DNA of 22,202 bases from a bacterium (lineage in GTDB: Bacteria > Bacteroidota > Bacteroidia > Bacteroidales > Muribaculaceae): NCBI GenBank assembly GCA_004559845.1, contig SFWW01000035.1, forward strand, positions 1-22,202, written 5' to 3'. A model generated the notes under the pieces. The model worked only from the letters and a program-made list of their open reading frames with translations, was not told the DNA's origin and did not search any database. Positions 15,584 to 22,202 of this stretch are shown here, piece by piece. Both the position numbers and the translations under genes were made by a program. Position 1 is the first letter of the stretch. Every line of letters begins with the position of its first letter.

Positions 15584-15610
15584 CCCTGTTTTTATATTAC
15601 ACATCAATAA

Positions 15611-16048
15611 ATGGATACTTACAAAAGCGATAAGCAAGTGATTGATTGCGACATTGCCACCGTGTATGGCAAATTGTCGAACCCGGCGGTGTTTAAGCAA
15701 CAATTGGAGCAAAACATCGACAAACTCCCCGAAGAGGCGCGTGCTCAGCTTCAAAACCTGAAATTTGAAGACGATGGTGTGGTGATTGAATCGCCTATGG
15801 GACCCCTGAAAATGGGCATCGTGGAAAAGGTGGAACCCACCAAAATCGTGTTTGGCGCTGCGCAATCGCCGGTGCCATTCGGCTTGATAGTGGAGCTGAA
15901 AGAAATGGATGCCGACCACACCGAAAGCATGGCTACTCTGCAATTGGAATTGCCGATGATGCTCAAAATGATGGTGGGCAATAAGCTGAAAGATGGCGCC
16001 AAAATGTTTGGAAATATGATTGCTCGCTTGCCCTATAGGGAGCTGTAA
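15611..16048 (+). CDS. SRPBCC (START-like) family protein
   Basis: A 145-residue protein with the layout of the SRPBCC/polyketide cyclase-like fold: an opening strand (SDKQVIDCDIATVYGKLSN), a helical LEQNIDKLPEEARAQLQNLKF region, antiparallel strands through ESPMGPLKMGIVEKVEPTKIVFGAAQSPVPFGLIVEL, and a long C-terminal helix (LPMMLKMMVGNKLKDGAKMFGNMIARL). Members bind hydrophobic ligands in a deep pocket; the ligand here is unknown. It is co-transcribed with pyrE (27 nt apart) and followed by a terminator, but no link to pyrimidine synthesis is visible in the protein itself. Confidence 0.85.
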   Translation: MDTYKSDKQVIDCDIATVYGKLSNPAVFKQQLEQNIDKLPEEARAQLQNLKFEDDGVVIESPMGPLKMGIVEKVEPTKIVFGAAQSPVPFGLIVELKEMDADHTESMATLQLELPMMLKMMVGNKLKDGAKMFGNMIARLPYREL

Positions 16049-16082
16049 GGATACATCAATAGCAAAAAATTATTATGGTTTT

Positions 16083-16117
16083 GAGGGAAAGGGCATCATT
16101 CCTTTTCCCTCTTTTTT
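16083..16117 (+). terminator. Terminator of pyrE-SRPBCC
   Basis: GAGGGAAAGG (16083-16092) pairs with CCTTTTCCCTC (16101-16111, one bulged T), followed by six T. A clear intrinsic terminator 35 nt after the SRPBCC stop. Confidence 0.85.
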
Positions 16118-16131
16118 AAGTGGAGAAACCA

Positions 16132-16989
16132 ATGGATGCAAAATTGGGATTGGTGCTCGAAGGAGGCGCCTTTAGAGGGCTCTTTAGCTGTGGCGTGACG
16201 GATGTGATGCTCGAGGAAGGCATTGCTGTGGACGGCGTGGTGGGCGTGAGCGCCGGGGCGGCGTTCGGGGTGAACTATTGCAGCCGCCAAATAGGGCGCG
16301 CCTTGCGCTACAACCAACAATTTGCCCACGACAAGCGCTATAGCGGCATGCGGTCGCTGCTCACCACCGGCAATCTCTATAATGCCGAATTTGCCTACCA
16401 CGAGGTACCGCTCCACCACGATGTGTTCGACTTTCAAGCATTTCTGTCAAGCCCCATCGACTTCCATGTGGTGTGCTCGGATGTGGATACCGGCAACCCG
16501 GTGTATCATCTGCTTCGCGATCCCGACATCCACGAAGCACTGGAGTGGATTCGCGCTTCCGCTTCGATGCCGATGGTGTCGACGGTGGTGGAGGTGGGCG
16601 GTTATCGCTTGCTTGATGGCGGCATGACCGACAGCATCCCGCTTCAATATTTTCAAAATGCCGGGTATGCTAAAAATATTGTGGTGCTCACCCAACCCCG
16701 AGGCTATGTGAAGCCACCCGTAAAGTTTTTCCCCCTCGTGAAATTTCTGCTGCGCAAATATCCTAAAATGGCGGAAGCTATGCGCCGGCGCCATATCATG
16801 TACAACGCACAATTGCAATACGTGGCAGCACAAGAAAAGGCGGGTAATGCCTTCGTGATTGCCCCCGAAAAACCGCTCGAAATAGGTCACACATGCCACG
16901 ACCCCAACCTCATGGCACACACCTACCGGCTGGGTCGCACAGCCGCCCAAGCCATCCTCCCCGCTCTGAAAAATTTTCTCAAAAAATGA
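16132..16989 (+). CDS. Patatin-like phospholipase
   Basis: A 285-residue serine lipase of the patatin family (YjjU/RssA-like), expected to cleave acyl chains from phospholipids or similar lipids. From the ATG at 16132: oxyanion-hole region GLVLEGGAFRGLFSCG (6-21), nucleophile elbow GVSAGA (Ser at residue 39), and the catalytic dyad Asp in DGGMTDSIPL (~163). There is no signal peptide or membrane segment, so it is probably cytosolic or peripheral. A GTG at 16120 in frame is possible, but it abuts the T-tract of the preceding terminator, so the ATG four codons later is preferred. It stands alone, convergent with the acyltransferase gene. Confidence 0.88.
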   Translation: MDAKLGLVLEGGAFRGLFSCGVTDVMLEEGIAVDGVVGVSAGAAFGVNYCSRQIGRALRYNQQFAHDKRYSGMRSLLTTGNLYNAEFAYHEVPLHHDVFDFQAFLSSPIDFHVVCSDVDTGNPVYHLLRDPDIHEALEWIRASASMPMVSTVVEVGGYRLLDGGMTDSIPLQYFQNAGYAKNIVVLTQPRGYVKPPVKFFPLVKFLLRKYPKMAEAMRRRHIMYNAQLQYVAAQEKAGNAFVIAPEKPLEIGHTCHDPNLMAHTYRLGRTAAQAILPALKNFLKK

Positions 16990-17058
16990 GGGAATCCTGC
17001 GGCTTCAGCCGACGGGTGGCATTTTCGCCGGCTTTGGTATATTGCCCCCACTATTTTT

Positions 17059-18054
17059 CTACTGAACCGAAGTTGTTACTTTTTTCGCATACCATTTGCC
17101 ATTAAGGATGGGTAGTAACTTCCCAATCAATAGGCTGGTGGGCCATATCCAAATCACTTCCAGTAGCATTACGATGCCAACGAATTCCCACTCGGAACAG
17201 TGTGACCGAAATCCCATTTGTTTGGCAAAAAGCACAGGTACAAAATGCAAACCTATGATAAGAATGGCATGGCTACAGATATAAGAGGAAATGATATCAA
17301 TCGTTTTTGATTTTGGGAGATAGCGAAAAATGATGACCAAGCCGATACATGCGAAGATAGCCGCTATCAAAGATCCTATGTTGTGGCTCATATAGGCAAT
17401 GTTGAACACTTGATGGTTTGGAAAACCGCCAAGCCACATTCCCAAGCAGTAGCCCCCCGATAGTGCAACACCGATGAGAACCCACTTCTTTTTGTTTGCG
17501 GTTTGCCTGTCGAGCCATGAAGGAAGCGAATGAAACATTTCTCCGATAGTAAAAAAAAACGGACCGGCCATATTGATTCCAAGCCATGGTCGTAAGTCGT
17601 TTTCCATCGTGAACCACCAAGGAACGAAACTAACTACTAACATCAGCCAATCAGGAATGCGGCACTTATGCCGAAATACAGCAAATACGTGGGTCCAGAA
17701 TAGCGAAGTGAGAAACCAAAGGGCACCACCGCCACCTTGTAAGCCAATACCATACAAAAAAGCATCACTCAAACTGTTGGCCGACGGCGCTGTGCGCCAC
17801 ACATAGGCTGAAAAATAAAAAATCAATGACCACAAGCAGTAGGGAATCAGTAGACGGTATGCCTTCTTTCCAAAGTATCGACAAATGGAAGTGCCTGTGC
17901 CATGATACAACATTCCTGAAAGGAAATAAAAAATAGGCATGTGAAAACTGTAAACCAAATTTTTTACTTCCAAAGTGAGCCCGGTGTGCCCAAACACCAT
18001 CAAGATGAGGCAGAAAGCGCGTAAATTGTCAATATAAGAGATGCGTTTGTCCAT
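17059..18054 (-). CDS. Acyltransferase family 3 membrane protein
   Basis: An integral membrane acyltransferase of the OatA/NodX-like family, about 331 residues. The N-terminal signature RISYIDNLRAFCLILMVFGHTG (residues 4-25) carries the conserved His, and about ten hydrophobic segments follow, e.g. FHMPIFYFLSGML, LWFLTSLFWTHVFAVF, IGSLIAAIFACIGLVIIF. Relatives O-acetylate cell-surface polysaccharides; the substrate here is unknown. The frame opens at 18078, but the ATG at 18054 (MDKRISYIDNLRA) gives the family-typical N-terminus. No sugar or capsule genes adjoin it, and its sequence is more AT-rich than its neighbours, so it may have been acquired separately. It is convergent with the patatin gene and read in the same direction as cydB, from which a terminator separates it. 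Confidence 0.88.
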   Translation of the reverse strand: MDKRISYIDNLRAFCLILMVFGHTGLTLEVKNLVYSFHMPIFYFLSGMLYHGTGTSICRYFGKKAYRLLIPYCLWSLIFYFSAYVWRTAPSANSLSDAFLYGIGLQGGGGALWFLTSLFWTHVFAVFRHKCRIPDWLMLVVSFVPWWFTMENDLRPWLGINMAGPFFFTIGEMFHSLPSWLDRQTANKKKWVLIGVALSGGYCLGMWLGGFPNHQVFNIAYMSHNIGSLIAAIFACIGLVIIFRYLPKSKTIDIISSYICSHAILIIGLHFVPVLFAKQMGFRSHCSEWEFVGIVMLLEVIWIWPTSLLIGKLLPILNGKWYAKKVTTSVQ

Positions 18055-18102
18055 TAATAATGCACAAATAAGAGGCAACAGGTGTACCGTTTTGAAAAGG
18101 AT

Positions 18103-18148
18103 GGCAAGGGAACGACTAAATTGCCATAGCGAGTAGCGTTCCCTTGCC
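18103..18148 (-). terminator. Terminator of the cytochrome bd operon
   Basis: A perfect 12-bp inverted repeat (GGCAAGGGAACG 18103-18114, CGTTCCCTTGCC 18137-18148) with a 22-nt loop lies 16 nt after the cydB stop. On the reverse strand it is followed by ATCCTTTTC. The T-run is short, but the stem is strong. Confidence 0.7.
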
Positions 18149-18164
18149 TTAGTGTTTTCAAAGT

Positions 18165-19295
18165 TTAATGGCTATTGCTTTGTACTTCTTCTTTGGAGAG
18201 TTTGGCGCTATCCATTGAGCGCCACACGTAAGCGATGTAGGCGAGCACAAAGGGCACCAGTATGGATACCACGCTCATCACTTGGAGGGTGAATTGGCTC
18301 GAACTGCTGTTGCGGATAGTGAGCGAGCTATTGGTGTCGAGCAGCGAGGGATAGTAGGCGGTGTGGTTGTAGCCCAGCACGCAGAAGAGCATCATCACCA
18401 CGAGCACCACACCGATGCCGGTCCACCAAATGCCTTTGGTCCACGCAGCTTTGCTCACGAGCGTTTTGCCAATGCCCCAAAGCACGGCACCCACGCCGGC
18501 CAGTAGCAGAATCAGGCACCACCACATATCGATGAAATTGTGGAAATATTTGTAGTCCACCCATTGCATCACCCCGTTGGTGCAGTCCACGCCTTTAGCG
18601 GTGAGAATGAGTCCGGCGCTCAGCAAGAAAAGCACCACAAACGCTGCGCCGTTCACCATCAGTTGGCGGCATTGCGTGCTGTGCAGTTGCTCGTCGGAAA
18701 TGTTGTTGATGAAATAGAGCGATGCCAAGGTGCGTGCCAAGAAGAGCACCATAGCGCCAACCACCAAGTTTTTCCAGCACAAAAGTGCTTCAATACCGTG
18801 TTGCGGTCCCCAAGTGGAGATGGTGGCAGCTTCCACATTTAAAATCTTATTTTTGGTTACGCAAAATTCGTTGCCAAAAAACATACTTCCCACAGCCACA
18901 CCCAGCAGCAGTGGTCCGAAAATGCCGTTGATGCAGAGCAGTGTGTCGTAGAATTTGGTGCCGTACACATTACCCATTTTGCTCCGATATTCGTAGGAAA
19001 TGGCTTGAATCACGAAACTCAGCAAAATGAGCATCCACAGCCAGTAGGCGCCACCGAAACTGGTGGAATAGAACAGGGGGAAGGAGGCGAAAAAGGCACC
19101 GCCAAAGGTTACCAAGGTGGTGAAAGTGAGTTCCCATTTTCTGCCCATAGAATGAATCATGAGCGCGCGGTGGTCGGCATCTTTCACGCCGATGAGCATC
19201 GATTGTCCGCCTTGCACGAAAAGCAGAAACACAAGCAGGGCTCCCAGTATGGAGATAATGAGCCACCAATAGTTCTGAAGAAGTTCGTATGTCAT
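18165..19295 (-). CDS. cydB: Cytochrome bd-type quinol oxidase subunit II
   Basis: A 376-residue polytopic inner-membrane protein, partner of CydA in the cytochrome bd oxidase that passes electrons from quinol to oxygen. The N-terminal LLVFLLFVQGGQSML is the QGGQ form seen in Bacteroidetes CydB. Eight or nine hydrophobic spans follow, including LLLGVAVGSMFFG, AAFVVLFLLSAGLIL and a C-terminal VVSILVPFVLAYIAYVWRSMD. The open frame can be read from a TTG at 19304, but the ATG at 19295 (MTYELLQNYWW) is the natural start, 5 nt after the cydA stop. It is followed by a strong hairpin. Confidence 0.93.
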   Translation of the reverse strand: MTYELLQNYWWLIISILGALLVFLLFVQGGQSMLIGVKDADHRALMIHSMGRKWELTFTTLVTFGGAFFASFPLFYSTSFGGAYWLWMLILLSFVIQAISYEYRSKMGNVYGTKFYDTLLCINGIFGPLLLGVAVGSMFFGNEFCVTKNKILNVEAATISTWGPQHGIEALLCWKNLVVGAMVLFLARTLASLYFINNISDEQLHSTQCRQLMVNGAAFVVLFLLSAGLILTAKGVDCTNGVMQWVDYKYFHNFIDMWWCLILLLAGVGAVLWGIGKTLVSKAAWTKGIWWTGIGVVLVVMMLFCVLGYNHTAYYPSLLDTNSSLTIRNSSSSQFTLQVMSVVSILVPFVLAYIAYVWRSMDSAKLSKEEVQSNSH

Positions 19296-19300
19296 AATCG

Positions 19301-20878
19301 TCAATGGTTTACGGTGTTCAAATCTTGTTTCGATTTCACGGATATTTGTTTCATAATGATGCTAATGTCGGCAATGAGCAGGGCGGTGAAAATCACGGCA
19401 AACACCCAGAAGGTGACTTGCACATAGCCGGCGCTCAGGTCGCTGATAGCCACTTTGTTGGGCATGAGGTCTTGAATGGTCCAGGGCTGTCGGCCCACTT
19501 CTGCCACAATCCAACCGCAGGCGCTACACAGATAGGTGAGCGGAATGGTGGCGATGGCAAGCCAATGCCACCAGCGCGCCCATTTGGCTTTTTCCAGCCA
19601 TTCGCGCTTGTAGGCAAGCACCAAAGCCACGAACAAAAATGCTGTTAAATAGCCACCCACCATCACCATCAGGTGGAAGGTGTAGAAGGTGAGCGGAATG
19701 TTGGGCACGGCTTCTTGAGGGTTATCGAGGTAGCCGTAGCCGAAGTGTTTGTAGTTGTCTTGCAGCACCTTTTCGGCTTCAGTCTTCGCCACGTTGTCGC
19801 CTTTTTGCAGCGCCACATGGTAGGCCGCCACAGCTTCCTTCGCCTTTTTGCCGTTCGCTATGCGTTCGGCATACGACACGGTGTTCACCGGTTTTCCTTC
19901 AGGGGTTTTGCTGATGCCGTCGATAATATCGTTCACGCCCGGCACAAACGATTGCGGGTCGTGGTTGGCAAGAATCGACAAGCCATAGGGGATGGCGATT
20001 TTCATCAAATAGGGGTCTTCGTCGTTATCCACCGTTTTTTGAGGATTTAAAATGCCGAAAGCCACGATTTCCTGCCCGTTAGAGCCTTTGTAAAGTCCTT
20101 CCATAGCGGCAAGTTTCATGGGCTGACGCTCGGCTACGGTCACAGCAGAGGTGTCGCCGGAGATTGCGGTGAGCACAATGCCGATGAAGCCCACCCAAGC
20201 GCCCACTTTCAGGGAGCGATAGCAGTGGTCGGCATTGCGATTTCGCAAAAGCATCCATCCCGACACGCCAACCACCATCACACCTGCCAAAGCCCATGCA
20301 CTCAGCACGGTGTGGAGCACTTTGCTCAGTGCCATCGGTGAGGTGGCTACTGCCCAAAAACTCGTCATCTCATTGCGCATGGTTTCGGGATTGAAGGTGC
20401 AGCCCACGGGGTCTTGCATCCAAGCATTTGCCACCAAAATCCACAATGCGCTGATGCTGGCGCCTATGGCGGTGAGCCAGGTGGCAGCCAAGTGGAATTT
20501 GGGCGAAACGCGATTCCATCCAAAAAACATCACCGCAATGAAGGTGGATTCCATAAAGAACGCCAAAATCCCTTCCACAGCAAGCGGAGCGCCAAAAATG
20601 TCGCCCACAAACCAGCTGTAGTTCGACCAGTTGGTGCCAAACTCAAATTCCAAAATAATGCCGGTGGCAACGCCAATGGCAAAGTTTACACCAAAAATGG
20701 TCATCCAAAATTTGGTGGTGGCAAGCCATTTCTCATCGCGGGTGCGATAAAAGATGGTTTCCATAATGGCAATAATCACACCCAATCCGAGTGTGAGAGG
20801 CACAAAGAGCCAATGATAGATGGCAGTGAGCGCAAACTGTGCGCGCGACCAATCCACAACATGAGTTAATTCTTCCAT
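19301..20878 (-). CDS. cydA: Cytochrome bd-type quinol oxidase subunit I
   Basis: A 525-residue inner-membrane subunit carrying the haems of cytochrome bd oxidase, a high-affinity terminal oxidase that lets anaerobes or nanaerobes scavenge oxygen. Haem ligands are in place: His22 in AIYHWLFVPLTLG (b595/d region) and His189 in LSKVLHTVLSAWALAG (b558). Glu102 and Glu110 in VEGILAFFMEST match the conserved proton-channel pair. The quinol loop holds KLAAMEGLYKG, and GRQPW occurs near the C-terminus. Length fits the long form of the family. It lies 54 nt after the DUF4492 gene and 5 nt before cydB, one transcription unit read from the promoter at 21223-21253. Confidence 0.96.
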   Translation of the reverse strand: MEELTHVVDWSRAQFALTAIYHWLFVPLTLGLGVIIAIMETIFYRTRDEKWLATTKFWMTIFGVNFAIGVATGIILEFEFGTNWSNYSWFVGDIFGAPLAVEGILAFFMESTFIAVMFFGWNRVSPKFHLAATWLTAIGASISALWILVANAWMQDPVGCTFNPETMRNEMTSFWAVATSPMALSKVLHTVLSAWALAGVMVVGVSGWMLLRNRNADHCYRSLKVGAWVGFIGIVLTAISGDTSAVTVAERQPMKLAAMEGLYKGSNGQEIVAFGILNPQKTVDNDEDPYLMKIAIPYGLSILANHDPQSFVPGVNDIIDGISKTPEGKPVNTVSYAERIANGKKAKEAVAAYHVALQKGDNVAKTEAEKVLQDNYKHFGYGYLDNPQEAVPNIPLTFYTFHLMVMVGGYLTAFLFVALVLAYKREWLEKAKWARWWHWLAIATIPLTYLCSACGWIVAEVGRQPWTIQDLMPNKVAISDLSAGYVQVTFWVFAVIFTALLIADISIIMKQISVKSKQDLNTVNH

Positions 20879-20932
20879 ATATGAGTAGTTTTCGTTATGT
20901 GAATCACACTTGTTAACCTTTTTGCAATCGCT

Positions 20933-21172
20933 TTATCGCTTGGTGATTTGTTCTCTCACGTAGGCTGCTTTCCTGTCATCGTCGTCGGCTTGAAGGCTGA
21001 GGAAATTCGGAAAAAACAGCCACCGAAGAATCAAGAAAAACACCACCAGTTTCACCGCAATAATCGCCCACAACGTACGCCCCACAGTCATACTGCGGAA
21101 ACCGTCGCGATAGAATAGAAACACGCGTTTGAAAATGTTGGCACCCTCAGTGCCTGGCTTTTCCGGGTTCAT
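20933..21172 (-). CDS. DUF4492 small membrane protein of the cyd operon
   Basis: A 79-residue protein with a conserved NIFKRVFLFYRDGFRSMT segment, then one transmembrane helix (LWAIIAVKLVVFFLILRWLFF) and a charged tail. This is the DUF4492 pattern. In Bacteroidetes it sits directly upstream of cydA; I infer a CydX-like accessory or stabilising role in the oxidase, not shown. The frame is open up to 21277, but the promoter at 21223-21253 lies inside that longer reading. The ATG at 21172 (MNPEKPGTEG) is therefore preferred; 21199 is the alternative. Confidence 0.8.
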   Translation of the reverse strand: MNPEKPGTEGANIFKRVFLFYRDGFRSMTVGRTLWAIIAVKLVVFFLILRWLFFPNFLSLQADDDDRKAAYVREQITKR

Positions 21173-21222
21173 ACGTTCTTCGTTTTTGAGGTGTAGCATC
21201 AATGGCGATTGCTCGTCGACTG

Positions 21223-21253
21223 CAAAAATATAAAAAAATGTGAAATACACAAA
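21223..21253 (-). promoter_or_regulatory. Promoter of the DUF4492-cydAB operon
   Basis: On the reverse strand, TTTG (21253-21250) and TATTTTTG (21230-21223) are separated by exactly 19 nt, a complete match to the Bacteroidetes promoter TTTG-N19-TAnnTTTG. The start should fall near 21216, about 44 nt before the preferred ATG. Confidence 0.8.
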
Positions 21254-21356
21254 GCCCACCCCACATTTTTTTGCCAAATACCCACGGCTATTTCATTTAC
21301 GGCTCTTTTTGATAGCGGCTGCTTGATTTGGTGAGGTTGGGTGGGATGGTGGCTTG

Positions 21357-21382
21357 AGTGGGATGGAAGAGAACAAAAAGTC
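21357..21382 (+). repeat. 26-bp dispersed direct repeat, copy 1
   Basis: Begins AGTGGGATGGAAGAG and ends AAAAAGTC; identical to 21730-21755. The two copies are followed by related GTCGGCTT..GC sequences, immediately here and after a 14-nt insertion in copy 2. Confidence 0.75.
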
Positions 21383-21568
21383 GGCTTCGCCGAAAAAAAA
21401 CTGCGCCTATAGCTTGCCGGACAGGAACGTGTTCGTCGGCAGGTGGGTGAATTGCCTTTTTGGGAGTTTTCCGCACCCATTTTATGGCGGAGGTGGGTGG
21501 GTACCGATTTTTCGGCTTTGTTCGGATTTGGACCAAAAAGGGGCTGTTTTGTGGTCCAAAAGTGAAAT

Positions 21569-21613
21569 GAAACACCTGAAACACCCGAAACACTTGAAAC
21601 ACCTGAAACACTG
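21569..21613 (+). repeat. 9-bp tandem repeat, five units
   Basis: Five head-to-tail copies of GAAACACnn (GAAACACCT, ..CCC, ..CTT, ..CCT, ..CTG). Being a multiple of three it creates Lys-His-Leu/Pro repeats in open frames, which are not likely real proteins. Confidence 0.8.
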
Positions 21614-21729
21614 TCTGTGGATGTTGGGATTGCTTTTTTGTCAACATTTCAAAGAACTTGGTGGCAAAGTTAAGGATGGCGTTCACAGAGGGCAAGACCA
21701 ATAAGGAATGTTCTTATTTGGTGGGGCTT

Positions 21730-21755
21730 AGTGGGATGGAAGAGAACAAAAAGTC
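21730..21755 (+). repeat. 26-bp dispersed direct repeat, copy 2
   Basis: Identical to 21357-21382 over 26 bp, 373 bp apart. It is followed by ACTACGCGAAAGTCGGCTTA, as if a short segment had been inserted or deleted between the copies. Confidence 0.75.
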
Positions 21756-21897
21756 ACTACGCGAAAGTCGGCTTAGCGCCAAAATAAACATACGTCTGCC
21801 GAATTCCGGGCATGTAATGGTGCGGAAATAGCGCCATAAAAGCAGAATGTGCCCTTCCGAAATGTTTACAAACTTTGTGTAACAGGGTGTGACGGTG

Positions 21898-22202
21898 CTA
21901 CTTTTGCTTTTTTTGGGCTTTTACGTAGCGGGGGGCGCCGAAGGGGTCGTTGATAACTTCGACAGCTTCAAATCCCCGGTTGAGCAACAGGTGGCAAATT
22001 TCGGTGCCAAAGCGGCGGTTGATTTCGAAATATAGGTGTCCGTCGGGCAGAAGTGCCACTTGGGCAAAGGAGGCAATGGCGCGGTAAAAAATCAGCGGGT
22101 CGACATCGGGCACGAAGAGGGCAGAGGCAGGTTCGTGCTCAAGCACATGGCGCTCCATTTCAGCGCTTTCGCTTTGGCACACGTAAGGCGGATTGCTCAC
22201 GA
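21898..22202 (-). CDS. prmC: Peptide release factor N5-glutamine methyltransferase (3' part)
   Basis: The C-terminal ~101 residues of PrmC/HemK, which methylates the Gln of the GGQ motif in release factors RF1/RF2 using AdoMet. The catalytic NPPY motif is right at the window edge (..VSNPPYVCQSE), followed by the family pattern MERHVLEHEPASALFVPD.DPLIFYRAIA, a GHLYFEINRRFG strand-turn, and a final GF..V..DPFGAPRYVKA. The GTG at 22200 is an internal Val codon, not a start; the N-terminal ~180 residues, including the AdoMet-binding motif, lie outside. The C-terminus is complete and ends in a basic QKKQK tail. Confidence 0.93.
   Translation of the reverse strand, partial: VSNPPYVCQSESAEMERHVLEHEPASALFVPDVDPLIFYRAIASFAQVALLPDGHLYFEINRRFGTEICHLLLNRGFEAVEVINDPFGAPRYVKAQKKQK

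Larger units (their letters stand above)
21254..21897. other. Non-coding region with small repeats between the cyd promoter and prmC
   Basis: No gene is supported in this ~640-nt stretch. It holds a 26-bp direct repeat, a 9-bp tandem repeat and a UUCG-containing hairpin (TCGGCTTCGCCGA, 21381-21393) beside the first direct repeat. On the reverse strand that hairpin is followed by CTTTTT, so it could end leftward transcription from prmC. The open frames here are made by the repeats. Confidence 0.55.

Noticed and set aside
15104..15943. 279-codon reverse-strand open frame opposite pyrE and the SRPBCC gene
   Set aside because: His/Phe-rich mirror of two well-supported genes on the other strand; no start context, no recognisable domain.
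16990..17058. Bidirectional terminator between the patatin and acyltransferase genes
   Set aside because: Only a 5-bp hairpin (CGGCT/AGCCG) without a following T-run is visible; too weak to call.
20879..20932. Separate promoter for cydA
   Set aside because: The 54-nt gap shows no TAnnTTTG box, so cydA is most simply read from the promoter before DUF4492.
21569..21613. Possible CRISPR-like array
   Set aside because: Repeats are 9 bp, contiguous and without spacers, and no cas gene is present.
21297..21701. 134-codon reverse-strand frame with QVFQVFRVFQVF repeats
   Set aside because: The open frame is produced by the 9-bp tandem repeat; it resembles no protein family and overlaps the region just upstream of the cyd promoter.

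Overview
The window looks like a chromosome segment from a member of the Bacteroidales (phylum Bacteroidetes), possibly a gut Muribaculaceae- or Prevotella-like species; the family-level guess is weak. Support comes from several -7 boxes of the Bacteroidetes type (TAnnTTTG), one complete TTTG-N19-TAnnTTTG promoter ahead of the cytochrome bd genes, the DUF4492-cydA-cydB order, the pyrE-SRPBCC pair, and a CydB of the QGGQ type. No rRNA, tRNA or CRISPR array was seen.

Left edge (1-2474): one long leftward gene whose C-terminal third resembles a structural (tail/ejection-type) protein of Bacteroidales phages. It runs to the window edge and may be the rim of a prophage or a domesticated remnant.

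Defence island (about 2580-13431): one rightward transcription unit, starting at tandem -7 boxes and ending at a strong hairpin terminator. Gene order is: PLD-like/SNF2 helicase; DUF4391 protein; a REP-associated tyrosine transposase (RAYT); a type III DNA methyltransferase (Mod); a BRO-N/Fic fusion; a type III restriction subunit (Res). The core (helicase, DUF4391, Mod, Res) is a type III restriction-modification locus with accessory genes. Four things stand out. The RAYT gene carries three identical 27-bp REP-like palindromes (5' GTAG foot plus 9-bp perfect stem) inside its own reading frame. The Mod gene has an AT-rich, apparently exchanged centre. The Fic gene carries a DNA-binding BRO-N domain and is followed by two tandem hairpins just before res. 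Res has Lys where the family's PD-ExK nuclease has its catalytic Glu. The PLD-like domain of the helicase has no histidine at all, so neither recognisable nuclease module looks intact.

Housekeeping block (13502-18054): a leftward comF-recX pair, with comF missing its PRPP loop; rightward pyrE and a SRPBCC protein, ending in a terminator; a patatin-like lipase; and a convergent acyltransferase-3 membrane protein.

Respiratory operon (18103-21253): leftward DUF4492-cydA-cydB, a cytochrome bd-type quinol oxidase, with a clear promoter and a 12-bp-stem terminator. A roughly 640-bp non-coding stretch with small tandem and dispersed repeats separates it from the 3' part of prmC, which runs off the right edge.
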